Numbered from the stretch's first letter, positions 43,234-54,559 are shown. The stretch: DNA of 64,000 bases from Phymorhynchus buccinoides (GCA_017654935.2 CM065712.1:26764505-26828504); one strand, 5' to 3'. Program-made: numbers and translations. The notes: a model not told the origin generated them from the sequence alone.

Positions 43234-46163
43234 CAACTTAGTGTTATGTGTGTTTGAAAGTAAAACATGTTAGTAATGATCAGTCACATTGCTTAGTGTT
43301 ATTTCTGATTGAAAGTAAAACATGTTAGGAATGGTCAGTCACATTGTTTAGTGTTATTTGTGTTGAAAGTAAAACATGTTAGTAATGGTCAGTCACATTG
43401 TTTAGTGTTATTTCTGATTGAAAGTAAAACATGTTAGGAATGGTCAGTCACATTGCTTAGTGTTATTTGTGTTGAAAGTAAAACATGTTAGTAATGGTCA
43501 GTCACATTGTTTAGTGTTATTTGTGTTGAAAGTAAAACATGTTAGTAATGGTCAGTCACATTGCTTAGTGTTATTTGTGTTGAAAGTAAAACATGTTAGT
43601 AATGGTCAGTCACATTGCTTAGTGTTATTTGTGTTGAAAGTAAAACATGTTAGTAATGGTCAGTCACATTGCTTAGTGTTATTTGTGTTGAAAGTAAAAC
43701 ATGTTAGTAATGGTCATTCACATTGCTTAGTGTTATTTGTGTTGAAAGTAAAACATGTTAGTAATGGTCATTCACATTGTTTAGTGTTATTTGTGTTGAA
43801 AGTAAAACATGTTAGTAATGGTCAGTCACATTGTTTAGTGTTATTTGTGTTTGAAAGTAAAACATGTTAGTAATGGTCAGTCACATTGTTTAGTGTTATT
43901 TGTGTTTGAAAGTAAAACATGTTAGTAATGGTCAGTCACATTGCTTAGTGTTATTTGTGTTGAAAGTAAAACATGTTAGTAATGGTCATTCACATTGTTT
44001 AGTGTTATTTGTGTTGAAAGTAAAACATGTTAGTAATGGTCATTCACATTGTTTAGTGTTATTTGTGTTGAAAGTAAAACATGTTAGTAATGGTCAGTCA
44101 CATTGCTTAGTGTTATTTGTGATTGAAAGTAAAACATGTTAGTAATGGTCATTCACATTGTTTAGTGTTATTTGTGTTGAAAGTAAAACATGTTAGTAAT
44201 GGTCAGTCACATTGTTTAGTGTTATTTGTGTTTGAAAGTAAAACATGTTAGTAATGGTCATTCACATTGTTTAAGTGTTGTTTGTGTTTCAAAGTAAAAC
44301 ATGTTAGTAATGGTCATTCACATTGTTTAAGTGTTGTTTGTGTTTCAAAGTAAAACACGTTAGTAATGGTCAGTCACATTGTTTAAGCGTTGTTTGTGTT
44401 TCAAAGTAAAACATGTTAGTAATGGTCAGTCACATTGCTTAGTGTTATTTGTGTTGAAAGTAAAACATGTTAGTAATGGTCAGTCACATTGTTTAAGTGT
44501 TATTTGTGTTTCAAAGTAAAACATGTTAGTAATGGTTAGTCACATTGCTTAAGTGTTTTTTGTGTTTCAAAGTAAAACATGTTAGTAATGGTCAGTCACA
44601 TTGTTTAAGTGTTATTTGTGTTGAAAGTAAAACATGTTAGTAATGGTCAGTCACATTGTTTAAGTGTTGTTTGTGTTTCAAAGTAAAACATGTTAGTAAT
44701 GGTCAGTCACATTGTTTAGTGTTATTTGTGTTGAAAGTAAAACATGTTAGTAATGGTCAGTCACATTGTTTAGTGTTGTTTGTGTTTCAAAGTAAAACAT
44801 GTTAGTAATGGTCAGTCACATTGTTTAGTGTTGTTTGTGTTTCAAAGTAAAACATGTTAGTAATGGTCAGTCACATTGTTTAGTGTTATTTGTGTTTCAA
44901 AGTAAAACATGTTAGTAATGGTCATTCACATTGTTTAAGTGTTGTTTGTGTTTCAAAGTAAAACATGTTAGTAATGGTCAGTCACATTGTTTAAGTGTTG
45001 TTTGTGTTTGAAAGTAAAACATGTTAGTAATGGTCAGTCACATTGTTTAAGTGTTATTTGTGTTTCAAAGTAAAACATGTTAGTAATGGTCAGTCACATT
45101 GTTTAGTGTTATTTGTGTTGAAAGTAAAACATGTTAGTAATGGTCAGTCACATTGCTTAGTGTTATTTGTGTTTGAAAGTAAAGCATGTTAGTAATGGTC
45201 AGTCACATTGTTTAGTGTTATTTGTGTTTGAAAGTAAAACATGTTAGTAATGGTCAGTCACATTGTTTAAGTGTTATTTGTGTTTCAAAGTAAAGCATGT
45301 TAGTAATGGTCAGTCACATTGTTTAGTGTTATTTGTGTTTCAAAGTAAAGCATGTTAGTAATGGTCAGTCACATTGTTTAGTGTTATTTGTGTTTGAAAG
45401 TAAAGCATGTTAGTAATGGTCAGTCACTTTGTTTAGTGTTATTTGTGTTTGAAAGTAAAACATGTTAGTAATGGTCAGTCACATTGTTTAGTGTTATTTG
45501 TGTTTGAAAGTAAAACATGTTAGTAATGGTCAGTCACATTGTTTAGTGTTATTTGTGTTTCAAAGTAAAACATGTTAGTAATGGTCAGTCACATTGTTTA
45601 GTGTTATTTGTGTTTCAAAGTAAAGCATGTTAGTAATGGTCAGTCACATTGTTTAGTGTTATTTGTGTTTGAAAGTAAAACATGTTAGTAATGGTCAGTC
45701 ACATTGTTTAGTGTTATTTGTGTTTCAAAGTAAAGCATGTTAGTAATGGTCAGTCACATTGTTTAGTGTTATTTGTGTTTCAAAGTAAAGCACGTTAGTA
45801 ATGGTCAGTCACATTGTTTAGTGTTATTTGTGTTTCAAAGTAAAGCACGTTAGTAATGATCAGTCACATTGTTTAGTGTTATTTGTGTTTCAAAGTAAAG
45901 CATGTTAGTAATGGTCAGTCACATTGTTTAGTGTTATTTGTGTTTCAAAGTAAAACATGTTAGTAATGGTCAGTCACATTGTTTAAGTGTTATTTGTGTT
46001 TCAAAGTAAAACATGTTAGTAATGGTCAGTCACATTGTTTAAGTGTTATTTGTGTTTCAAAGTAAAACATGTTAGTAATGGTCAGTCACATTGTTTAAGT
46101 GTTATTTGTGTTTCAAAGTAAAGCACGTTAGTAATGGTAAAAGAAATACAAATGAAAGTGATG

Positions 46164-47879
46164 CTTGTCGTATGAAAAAATGTAGCATCGTGTAAATTCT
46201 TCGCTCGCTACTATGACTCTATGAGTTAGCATTTGCGACATTAAGGATGAACGACAAATTTCACTTTTTCCGTATTTGAAACACTTTTCCGCGGTCTACC
46301 TATAATACGAAAACGAGCGAAAACGGGCGAAAACATGAGACTGAATCTGATTCAAAGGGATTACGCTGATCTTGGGTCATTGCGTCAATTTTAACACCAT
46401 GGGCAGCATCTAAGGAACCTTTCTGCCAAGTTTCATTAAGATTTAATAGTATGGTACAATTGTGAGAAGTGGAAAAAAGTTCAGTCAGCGGAAGTAATGG
46501 CTAGCGGAAGTAATGGCTAGCGGAAGTAATGGCTAGCGGAAGTAATGGCTAGCGGAAGTAATGGCTAGCGGAAGCGGGTTTATAAAAAAAATGCAGATCG
46601 GAAATTACATCTAAATATGGATCAACAGTCGATTAAAGATAAAATCTATGCAAAATTTGGTAGGGTTTAGACAAATTTAACATTTTTTGTTCTTGTTTAC
46701 GATCAAAAATGCACTTTCGCTTCTGTTTTCGCATTTTAGGCACACCCCTTTTCCGTACTCAAATCGTTCACATTTCATGAAATTACGGAAAAAAGTGAAA
46801 CAAGGGCGTCGCCGAGCGGCAGACATGTCCGTCACCAGCAATGCCACGCACTTGCGACACCCCGTAGAGTGTCACATCCTGACACAAAATTGGAAGGGAT
46901 TCTGTCTTCTAGTTCCCGAGATACAGCTTGAAGAAGAAACATATAGCGCAAAGAAGGAAATTTCGGTTTTCAAGGTCACACTTCAAGGTCAAGGTCAGCA
47001 TGGTGATAATTTATGCTCGGATGTTTTCTTCTCTAGGGTATACAGTACCACACACAATCTGAAGCGCTTCTGTCAAGTACCAATGTGGAAAATATGGCTT
47101 AAAACCCAATGTGTAGACCCCTACCACTTTCAAGGCCTACTGATCGCCCGGACCGTGACCTTGATCGGTATGCCACCATCAGAACGGGCATAAGCCAAAG
47201 TACCTTCATGCCAAATTTGAAGACTCTAACACTAACGGTGTGGGAGTTATGGCCCCTGAAAGATTTTCGGTTTTCAAGGTCGTACGCCAAGGTCAAGGTC
47301 ACGACGGCAAAATGGTTTGCGCAGATGCCTTCCTCTCATGGTGACACACCAGCACACAAAATTTGACGTGATTCTGTCAACCTGTTCGAAAGATATCCTT
47401 GGGACAGACAGAAGGAGAAATAAATGACCCTCCGATTTTCAGGCTCCAGCGATCTTTTTGACCTTGACCTTGACCTTGATCGGTATGCCATCATCAGAAC
47501 GGGCATAAGCCAAACCACCTTCATACCAAGTTTCAACATCCTATGTTGATCGGTGCCCGAGATATGGCTAAAAATAGATTTTTTCGGTTTTCAAGATCGT
47601 ACGTCAAGGTCAAGACGGCAAAATGGTTTGCGCCGATCTCTTCCTATTAAGGAGGCACACCTTCACACAAAATTTGACGCGATTCGGTCAAGCGGTTCGG
47701 GAGATATCCTTGGGACAGACAGGAAAAAAAAAGAAAAAAAAATACTAACAAACCAACCCATCGCAATAGTCCGATCACCTTGGTGACGGACTAATAAAAC
47801 TTCGCTCAATGTCGCAAATGCTAAGCTTCATAGTAGCGAGCGAAGAATTTACACGACGATACTTTTTTTCATACGACAA
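46164..47879 (+). mobile_element. 1.7-kb TIR element next to exon 1
   Basis: The left end TTGTCGTATGAAAAAATG, then GTGTAAATTCTTCGCTCGCT, and the right end (complement) match over about 95 bp, including TTAGCATTTGCGACATT. The interior has the tandem 16-bp unit AGCGGAAGTAATGGCT (46497-46575) and several AAGGTCAAGGTCA motifs (46975-47000, 47280-47300, 47458-47480, 47600). No transposase frame was recognised. Its right end lies about 63 bp from the exon 1 splice donor. Confidence 0.88.
46497..46575. repeat. 16-bp tandem repeat, about five units
   Basis: AGCGGAAGTAATGGCT is repeated without change, inside the 1.7-kb TIR element. Confidence 0.95.
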
Positions 47880-47942
47880 TGCTTGCTCTTTTCAGGTCTA
47901 CCCCCTTAAAGCTGGCATGGAGGATAGCCTATTATCGCCTAC

Positions 47943-48443
47943 CTTCAAGAAAAAGACATGGTGTTGAGGCGTTGACCCCTGCAGAGGCAGACGCCCATTT
48001 TTGTAGGCAGCAGAAACCGTGTCACCAACACCACCCCCAAATAATCGAGGATAGCTCGAGACGTCAACACTTTTGGGTCGATTTCCAGCATCAGATTTAC
48101 TCTGTGCATCATCGCACAGCCACACCTTTGGCTCGAGCGATGAAACCTTTCCGGTATCCGATTCTGCGGAATAAGACAGATGGATCTGTTGTTCTTTTGT
48201 CAGTTTTGAGAGTTGAAGAAGGGAAGGTGACTTGTTCGCCCCTACCGTTAGTTCCGTGTTGTGGTCGTAGCCGACCGCCTGGTAAATTTTGGAGGAGCTT
48301 TTAGCTCTCGTACGTTCAAACGATGGTGCAGAAGTTGGGTAAACAAACGTTAAAAAGAAGTAAGCGAGTGAAAAAACCGAACAGAGGACACACAGGCTAT
48401 AAAATAGTGCCACTGTAGGCCTAATGTTCCGCTTGCCCGCCAT
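47943..48443 (-). CDS. GAL3ST-like sulfotransferase, exon 1 (membrane anchor and stem)
   Basis: ATG at 48443-48441 (AGGAATATGG) has an in-frame TAA 24 bases upstream, which supports this start. The 501 bases encode residues 1-167 in phase 0 and end at donor TTGAAG|GTAGGC (last base 47943). Residues 1-9 are short and basic (MAGKRNIRP). Residues 11-34 are hydrophobic and Leu/Phe/Val-rich, fitting a type II signal anchor. Residues 35-160 form a low-complexity stem, with an NKS sequon. Residues 161-167 (QHHVFFLK) start the sulfotransferase fold and continue into THKTGS of exon 2. Topology predicts a Golgi enzyme with a lumenal catalytic domain. The N-terminus is not conserved enough to choose between GAL3ST paralogues. 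No TATA box or promoter was identified; (CT)n at 48541-48592 lies about 100 bp upstream. Confidence 0.85.
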
Positions 48444-48536
48444 ATTCCTGCTTTCCGGAGCGTCGATTTACCCCAAAGGACCCAAAAGGAAACTTGAAGA
48501 GACCCAAAAGGAAACTTTAAGTCGCCTGTGGGTCGC

Positions 48537-48540
<4 letters not shown>

Positions 48541-48592
<52 letters not shown>
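48541..48592. repeat. (CT)n just upstream of exon 1
   Basis: A pure CT tract within the presumed promoter or 5' UTR region of the minus-strand gene; on that strand it reads (GA)n. A GAGA-factor-type role would be speculation. Confidence 0.95.
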
Positions 48593-48596
<4 letters not shown>

Positions 48597-48669
48597 GGTT
48601 GGCTTAGCGTCTAATTAGGCGTAGCCTCTTATAGATAGTAAACGTGATACGAGCTAGAACACAGTCATA

Positions 48670-48871
48670 TAGTCCCCGAGGTGAAGGGGGTTACCGTGCA
48701 CCCCCCCCCCCCCCCCCCCCCTCCCTTTGATCGAACCAAAGTAGGCTAGAAATGTTCCTTAGGACCTACTGAATACGTTACAATCTGTTCCCAAGAAAAA
48801 CAACTCATTCCCACTATCAGCTATATTTAATAAATTTAATAATAATAATATAGCCCCTGTTGTAAAGGGTA

Positions 48872-48902
<31 letters not shown>

Positions 48903-50103
48903 ACGTTTCTGATCATAGTTGGGGGTTGTTAGACTTCCCGTTTCAATCCAAGATCAAATTTATCTCCCCTAGCCCCTAATCATGAACATTTGACAAAAAC
49001 TGCTCTAAGGCGGCCTAGCTGTACTTTATTTTGGGATATATATTAGTTTTTGTGTCAATCCAGCATGATTTGAGGGTGCTGAGTCCAAATCCGATGTAGG
49101 CCAAGTTGTAAATGTTGGCTATTTTGAGTTATTGCATAATATTCAAATTGGCCACCGTGAGATATTAGAGAACTGTAAAAATAGAGGAATCCACTCAGCG
49201 ATCGTAAATATTTTGCATCTAATATTCTTTTGAGGGTAAGAAAACGAATATGAGTTGCTGAAATCGTTCACACTAACTGAATTAGAGCATTTATTAGTCC
49301 CCTGCCACTCTGCGGAGGAGGGCTATTACGATCATTCGTGTCATTTGCAGTTTGTCTGCACAATTATCTTATAAACTACTCCACAGAAATCACTTCAAAT
49401 TTTAAATGGCAGTATTTTACATGAAGCCAATGTACCCAATCAAACAAGGCAATGCTTGCTCTTATTTTTGATGTAGGGGAAGACGGGGTAAAAAGCGCAT
49501 GGGCGGGTCACAGTAAGAAGCCCACCCCAATTATCTCATGAAATGAAGCAAATTTCAGTCTCATTTTGCCCATGAGACGAGCGTTAATGTCTAGCATTCG
49601 TCTCATGGGCAAATTCGACTGAAATTTTCTTTATTTCATGAGATAATTGGGGTGGGCTTCTTACCCGCCCATGCGCTTTTTACCCCGTCTTCCCCTATCG
49701 TCATTGACATATAACTTTTGCCGCAAAAATGACGGTGGCTGATGATCGCTGAAATACTGCAGTGAAGCTATCAAACACTGAGCACTGCAATAAACATTTT
49801 TAAGTAGGTCAGCACCTAAACTGATTACTTTGATGACATAAAATGGTTTTACTGTTCATTTAAATGAACTGTTCGTCACTTGTACTTTGACGAATGCGTA
49901 CCGGGGGGTGGGGTGGGTGGGTGGGTCAAGTTACCCTTACACCTGGGACTATAACTCATAGTAGGAATGAGCTTTTTTCTTGGGAACAACTTGTAACGTG
50001 TTCAGTAGGTCCTAAGGAACATTTCTAGCCTACTTTGGTTTAATCAATGGGGTGGGGGGGGGGGGGGGGGGGTGCACGGTAACCCCCTTCACCTTGGGGA
50101 CTA
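48670..50103. mobile_element. 1.4-kb TIR element (TAGTCCCC ends) with a nested MITE
   Basis: Ends TAGTCCCCGAGGTGAAGGGG and CCCCTTCACCTTGGGGACTA are inverted. The arms continue for about 150 bp (GTTACCGTGCACCCCC, CTAGAAATGTTCCTTAGGAC, GTTCCCAAGAAAAA). Poly-C/G lies in both arms and at 48872-48888. No transposase frame is seen. The palindromic MITE at 49474-49697 is nested within. A lone terminus of this family is at 20218-20252. Confidence 0.85.
49474..49697. mobile_element. Palindromic TA-flanked MITE, copy 2
   Basis: TA-GGGGAAGACGGGGTAAAA to CCCCGTCTTCCCC-TA. It is nested inside the 1.4-kb TIR element. The left arm has a 6-base insertion (TCACAG) within GGGCGGG..TAAGAAG. Confidence 0.95.
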
Positions 50104-50123
50104 CATGACAACAAACACTGACA

Positions 50124-50541
50124 TTGACAGGGGGGGGGGGGGGGGGTACAATAAATGACCCTTTGGTAGAAGAAGAGCACTTCGTTTCCAGACTGAGAAG
50201 TCCTGTAAGGCTTTTTCTAGTAGTAGTTAGTAGTAGTAGTAGTAGTAGTAGTGGTGTGGTGGCGATGGTGGTAGTAGAAGTAATAGTAGTAGGAGTAGTA
50301 GGAGTGGCAATGGCAGTAGAAGAAGTAAGTTGTGGTGGAAGTAGTGCTCTTCATTTATTTCTTTGTTTGTTTGTTTATTCGGTCGGTTGGTTTTCTGTTT
50401 TGCTTGTTCTTATTACTGCTGTTGATGCTCTGCCTACCATGTCGTTGTTATATTTCTGCTACTGTTTGTTGTTTCTGTTGACGATCTTTCTGTGTCTCAA
50501 TGTTCGTTTATAGTATATTAGTTACATGTTGCATGTTTAGA
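50124..50541 (+). other. (TAG)n-rich stretch and unassigned sequence
   Basis: Poly-G near 50131-50146, (TAG)n at 50218-50252 and diverged TAGTAG/GTGG to 50345. The following T-rich sequence to 50541 may be 3' UTR of the truncated retroposon whose tail starts at 50542. Confidence 0.6.
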
Positions 50542-50717
50542 ACCAAGGACAGAATGGAAGACTAGGCCCAGCCTAAATTCTTATCCTTATAAAATAAAGC
50601 ATTTGAAGTTTGAAGTCTCTCTCTCTCTCTCTCCCAGGGCTGGGTGGAAAAAAAGCATGTAACTTGCTTATCTCATGTTCCCTGGTTAAATACAATTTCG
50701 TTTTCGTTTTTGTTTTC

Positions 50718-50782
<65 letters not shown>

Positions 50783-50801
50783 GCTCTCTCTCTCTCTCTC
50801 T
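50542..50801 (+). mobile_element. Two different retroposon 3' tails, each joined to (CT)n
   Basis: Tail A (50542-50615) reads ACCAAGGACAGAATGGAAGA to AAAATAAAGCATTTGAAG and is followed by (CT)n to 50633. Tail B (50634-50718) reads CCAGGGCTGGGTGGAAAAAA to AATACAATTTCG with (TTTTCG)n, and is followed by (CT)n to 50801. Tail B is related to the end of the LINE at 35555-35634, so it looks inserted into the CT tract behind tail A. Confidence 0.8.
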
Positions 50802-51067
50802 AAATATAATGTAGGCCCTACAGTCCTGCTTAATAATCCTTATACGATATTGAACTCAGACTGTTTGATTTATCTATTGCCTTGTCTACATGTTGTATGT
50901 CAAACAAATGTTTACATCTCAGATTCATGCTTTGTTCGTTGATTGGTTTGCCTTGAACATACCTGTTAAATATGTTTACATAGACGTTACTTTCATCTCA
51001 TACTTCTTATCAATTACTAGTTGTTTGGTTTTACTATGTTGGTATTCCTGTACTCTATACTATGTTT

Positions 51068-51069
<2 letters not shown>

Positions 51070-51148
<79 letters not shown>
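51070..51148. repeat. (GA)n microsatellite
   Basis: A pure GA tract followed by a short TG run to 51165. Confidence 0.97.
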
Positions 51149-51151
<3 letters not shown>

Positions 51152-51263
51152 GTGTGTGTGTGTGCAGGTGTAGACGTTTATGTGTTCAAACGCATTTCTT
51201 GCTTGAAGGTTTTTTGTTTTTTCTTCTTTCACGTTTGTAGTCACATTTTTTATTGCTTGTTTT

Positions 51264-51339
51264 ATCCAAGGACAGATTGTAAGAATAGGCATTGCCTAAA
51301 ATCTTCATCCTTGCTAAATAAAGTTTTTCAGTGTTCAGT

Positions 51340-51405
<66 letters not shown>
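51264..51405 (+). mobile_element. Retroposon tail A, second copy, joined to (CT)n
   Basis: CCAAGGACAGATTGTAAGAA, CATTGCCTAAAATCTTCATC and CTAAATAAAG lead to (CT)n at 51342-51405. Same family as 50542 and 61456. Confidence 0.8.
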
Positions 51406-51408
<3 letters not shown>

Positions 51409-51511
51409 TCTGTTCTGTTTTCATTTATTGTATTATATGTGTATGTTATAGGCTGGAGGTCTAACATTAAAACGCTTTTGAGATTCTCTCTTTCTCTCTG
51501 ACTCTCCCTCT

Positions 51512-51573
<62 letters not shown>

Positions 51574-51738
51574 TAAGATGTGCATCTATGTGTGTGCATG
51601 CGCGCACAGGCCCACACTCACATGTGTATGTGTGTGTTCTTTTTTTCTTCAGTGGTGATGTGTCCTTGCAAAAAGCGCAGATCGCCACAGTGAGACACTT
51701 TGAAAGGAATAATATTTCATACGGATTTGTAGTACATG

Positions 51739-51954
51739 TAGGGGAAGACGGGGTAAAAAGCGCATGGGCGGGTAAGAAGCCCACCCCAATTATCTCATGA
51801 AATAAAGAAAATTTCAGTCAAATTTGCCCATGAGACGAATGCTAGACATTAACGCTCGTCTCATGGGCAAAATGAGACTGAAATTTGCTTCATTTCATGA
51901 GATAATTGGGGTGGGCTTCTTACCCGCCCATGCGCTTTTTACCCCGTCTTCCCC

Positions 51955-51956
<2 letters not shown>
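51739..51956. mobile_element. Palindromic TA-flanked MITE, copy 3
   Basis: TA-GGGGAAGACGGGG to CCCCGTCTTCCCC-TA; the inner sequence is oriented opposite to copies 2 and 4. (TAG)n starts immediately at its right end. Confidence 0.95.
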
Positions 51957-52008
<52 letters not shown>

Positions 52009-52210
52009 GGCTAGAAGTGGGCCTCTCGGCCCTTTTATGCCCCTTCTTGATTGTTTAATTTGATTACGTTTCACAACTATGATAGCGCAAACCTAAGCTA
52101 AACTAGTCTTAGTTCATTTATAACATTTTTGGAATGGACTTTCATTTTAATCATCCAAAAAATTGAAAGCTCTTATCATATTAGGATCTTGGTGTGTGTG
52201 TTAGTCTGTC

Positions 52211-52256
<46 letters not shown>

Positions 52257-52436
52257 GCTTGTCTTTGCTCTGTTGCTGATGTTAGATTTTTTTGTTCTCT
52301 TCTTTTTCAAAAAGATTGGCAAGAGGTTATGCGCATATTAATTTCATTTCTTGGTTGTTTTTTCGTTTTTACTTAAACATTTTTTTTAAAAACTGAAACT
52401 TCGAATCTCGCCAATTATGTGATATTCTAATTCATT

Positions 52437-52877
52437 CGGTAAAGGTCAAGATGTGCCACCCTCCCTACCTATCTCGGTTAATTGTATTTTTCTGTGATTG
52501 CCTTTCTTACCATACATAAAGTTGTATTTTAGGAACATTTTTAGCTAATAACCTTTTTGGAATACTAACCCTAACCCTAACCCTAGCCCTAACCCTACCC
52601 CCCACCGTATAAGACGGAAAAACGCAACGAACCACAACTGTGACAAATCGCGGTGTACTGCAGTACATAGTGGGGGGTAGGGTTAGGTTTAGGGTTAGGG
52701 TTAGGGTTAGGGTTAGTATTCCAAAAAGGTAATTAGCTAAAAATGTTCCTAAAATACAGCTTTATAAGAAATACAGCCAATAAGAAATAAGAAATAACAG
52801 CCAATAAGAAAGGCAAAAACGGAAAAATACAATTAACCGAGAAATGCATGGGGGGTGGCACATCTTTACCTTTACCG
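52437..52877. mobile_element. Foldback element with telomere-like repeats in both arms
   Basis: The outer arms CGGTAAAGGTCAAGATGTGC and its complement (ending 52877) continue with CTCGGTTAATTGTATTTTTC and TAGGAACATTTTTAGCTAAT-type sequence. Towards the centre the left arm has five to six CCCTAA-type units (52568-52602). The right arm has the complementary run of GGGTTA units (52677-52718). A ~60 bp loop holds GTACTGCAGTAC. The right arm has ~35 bp extra (AATAAGAAATAA repeats). Confidence 0.9.
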
Positions 52878-52913
52878 GCTTTGCCTCTTGTTTTCCATGT
52901 GTTGTTATTATTC

Positions 52914-53131
52914 TAGGGGAAGACGGGGTAAAAAGCGCATGGGCGGGTAAGAAGCCCACCCCAATTATCTCATGAAATGAAGCAAATTTCAGTCTCATTT
53001 TGCCCATGAGACGAGCGTTAATGTCTAGCATTCGTCTCATGGGCAAATTTGACTGAAATTTTCTTTATTTCATGAGATAATTGGGATGGGCTTCTTACCC
53101 GCCCATGCGCTTTTTACCCCGTCTTCCCCTA
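52914..53131. mobile_element. Palindromic TA-flanked MITE, copy 4, with related empty site
   Basis: TA-GGGGAAGACGGGG to CCCCGTCTTCCCC-TA. Flanks GTTGTTATTATTC and ATGCATTGTCAAATTTCAC match 16610-16640, where the element is absent and a single TA remains. Confidence 0.97.
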
Positions 53132-53234
53132 ATGCATTGTCAAATTTCACACGGATTTTAAATTCGACGTGAGGTCAGTTAGTGTCACAGCCAAAGGGAG
53201 TGGTTAGCCTAGGTGCAACTCAATTGCGCCTATT

Positions 53235-53275
53235 TTAACCCCCCCCCCCCCCCCCCCCCCACCCCCCCCCCCCTA
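53235..53275. repeat. Poly-C run
   Basis: Two poly-C stretches split by one A. Assembly length is doubtful. Flanking sequence 53280-53700 shows nothing recognised. Confidence 0.9.
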
Positions 53276-53699
53276 TACTCAACTGCGCCTGTTGTGGTCA
53301 ATTTGAGGGTGGTGAAATAGTCACCATTTTGTTTTTGCTACCCCTGAAAGGGCCCCAGCGTATGGTTACTATTCAGTTCATTCTGCTTAACTGAAAATTC
53401 TTGAGCCCGCTGTCAACTTTTATATCTGATCGTGCAAGGTCTCAAAAAATAATTTATAAACATCTACAGTAGAGACAGGTGTGTGCGTTGGTTGGGGTCC
53501 GTGCGCACCCCCCCTTGAAATCGTAAAGAAATCGCGTCATGCTTTGCGTCATTTATTGCAATGACGTTTATTTCTTCTTGCTTCCATTTTTCAACCAAAA
53601 GAGATCAACTTTCATGCAGTTAGAAGGTAAAATCTGAATCTACTCATTTTACGTTACGGTTTCCTTCCTCACTTGCTGTGGGGTGAAAGTTGCTGTGGG

Positions 53700-54050
53700 T
53701 TGCATATAAGTGTATTATGAATAAAAACGCAACACCCGTATGTAGGGTGCGCACTGACCCGTACCGGTACACAATGACCAATTTGTCACAGTCTTCAGAA
53801 ATCCGTTTGCTTCTAGAAAACGGTTTCCGTTACAAACCAGAGCGTTGATACAGTGGAAGTAGAAACTATGGGTTACATATAAGTGTATTATGAATAAAAA
53901 CGCAACACCCGTATGTAGGGTGCGCACTGACCCGTACCGGTACGCAATGACCAATTTGCCACAGTCTGAGTCTTCAGAAATCCGTTTGCTTTTAGAAAAC
54001 GGTTTCAGTAACAAACCAGAGCGTTGATACAGTGGAAGCAGAAACATTTG
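53700..54050. repeat. Two tandem units of ~173 bp
   Basis: ATAAGTGTATTATGAATAAA begins units at 53706 and 53879. Both contain GCGCACTGACCCGTACCGGT and AAACCAGAGCGTTGATACAG. They differ by a few substitutions and a 4-base insertion. The flanks to 54560 have no recognised feature. Confidence 0.9.
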
Positions 54051-54559
54051 AACAGATGCTGGTGATCTAAATCTTGTCCAATATCGAACTGGAGATCCAC
54101 AAATTGACGTCATATTACGATTATGCCTTAAAGGGTACGCAACCCCCCTTTCTACTCTAATACCTTTATTTGTATGTCTGTCTTTGAGCATAAAAACACA
54201 CGTTTATAGATAGAAAATATCAGCATTAAAGAGATTATCACAGCTTGGGATCAATGTTCACCTTGGCGGACATTTAGCTTTCCTCAACGGCTATGACAAG
54301 GCAGAAAATAATGAACATTTGCAATACAAGTATTGTGATAACGGTCTATCACGTGACACTATTGACATTTTTGTGATATTATCACAATCTTCACATTGCA
54401 AAATATAATGAGAGGCCCTCGTATAATTATGTTTGACATGTTTTTAGGCATTATTTTTTTCTGTTTTTGCATTATGATGGGAAAAAAAGACTGTTTAGCG
54501 ATTAAACCTACATTGTATTTTGAAGATACATTTCGTCATGCTCGGGTAGGCTAGCATTC

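Larger units (their letters stand above)
38988..46138. repeat. 7.1-kb minisatellite, ~54-bp unit, in intron 1
   Basis: The unit is GAAAGTAAAACATGTTAGTA, then ATGGTCAGTCACATTG and TTTAGTGTTATTTGTGTT. Length variants of 54, 55 and 56 bp come from TTG/TTTG/TTTC at the junction and TTAG/TTAAG in the middle. By spacing I estimate about 105 units: ~30 in 38988-40634, ~22 in 41067-42283 and ~53 in 43234-46138. Variants are regionally clustered: ATGCTAGTAATGATC at the left edge, GTTTCAAAGTAAAGCA at the right. It is interrupted by two related transposon pieces. The 54-bp form keeps a frame open (HVSNGQSHCLVLFVLK), which gives false proteins up to 150 residues. Confidence 0.97.
51421..53185 (+). repeat. 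Dispersed repeat copy 2 carrying three nested insertions
   Basis: It pairs with 15355-16690. It contains the MITE at 51739-51956 followed by (TAG)n (51956-52008), a (TG)n core (51517-51574 and 52190-52255), the foldback at 52437-52877 and the MITE at 52914-53131. The 16-kb copy lacks all three insertions, so it acts as a related empty site. Confidence 0.88.

Noticed and set aside
43418..43870. 150-codon frame made of HVSNGQSHCLVLFVLK units
   Set aside because: It is the 54-bp minisatellite read in frame; length variants of 55 and 56 bp break it everywhere else, and no promoter or family resemblance is seen.
38988..46138. CRISPR-like regular array
   Set aside because: Units abut without unique spacers and the context is a eukaryotic intron; it is a minisatellite.
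46687..47193. 168-codon frame inside the 1.7-kb TIR element as a transposase
   Set aside because: No DDE or DNA-binding motif; the frame crosses the TCAAGGTCA repeats and reads like translated repeat DNA.
52560..52720. Telomere or chromosome end
   Set aside because: Only five to six units on each side, in inverted arms of a short element within a dispersed repeat.
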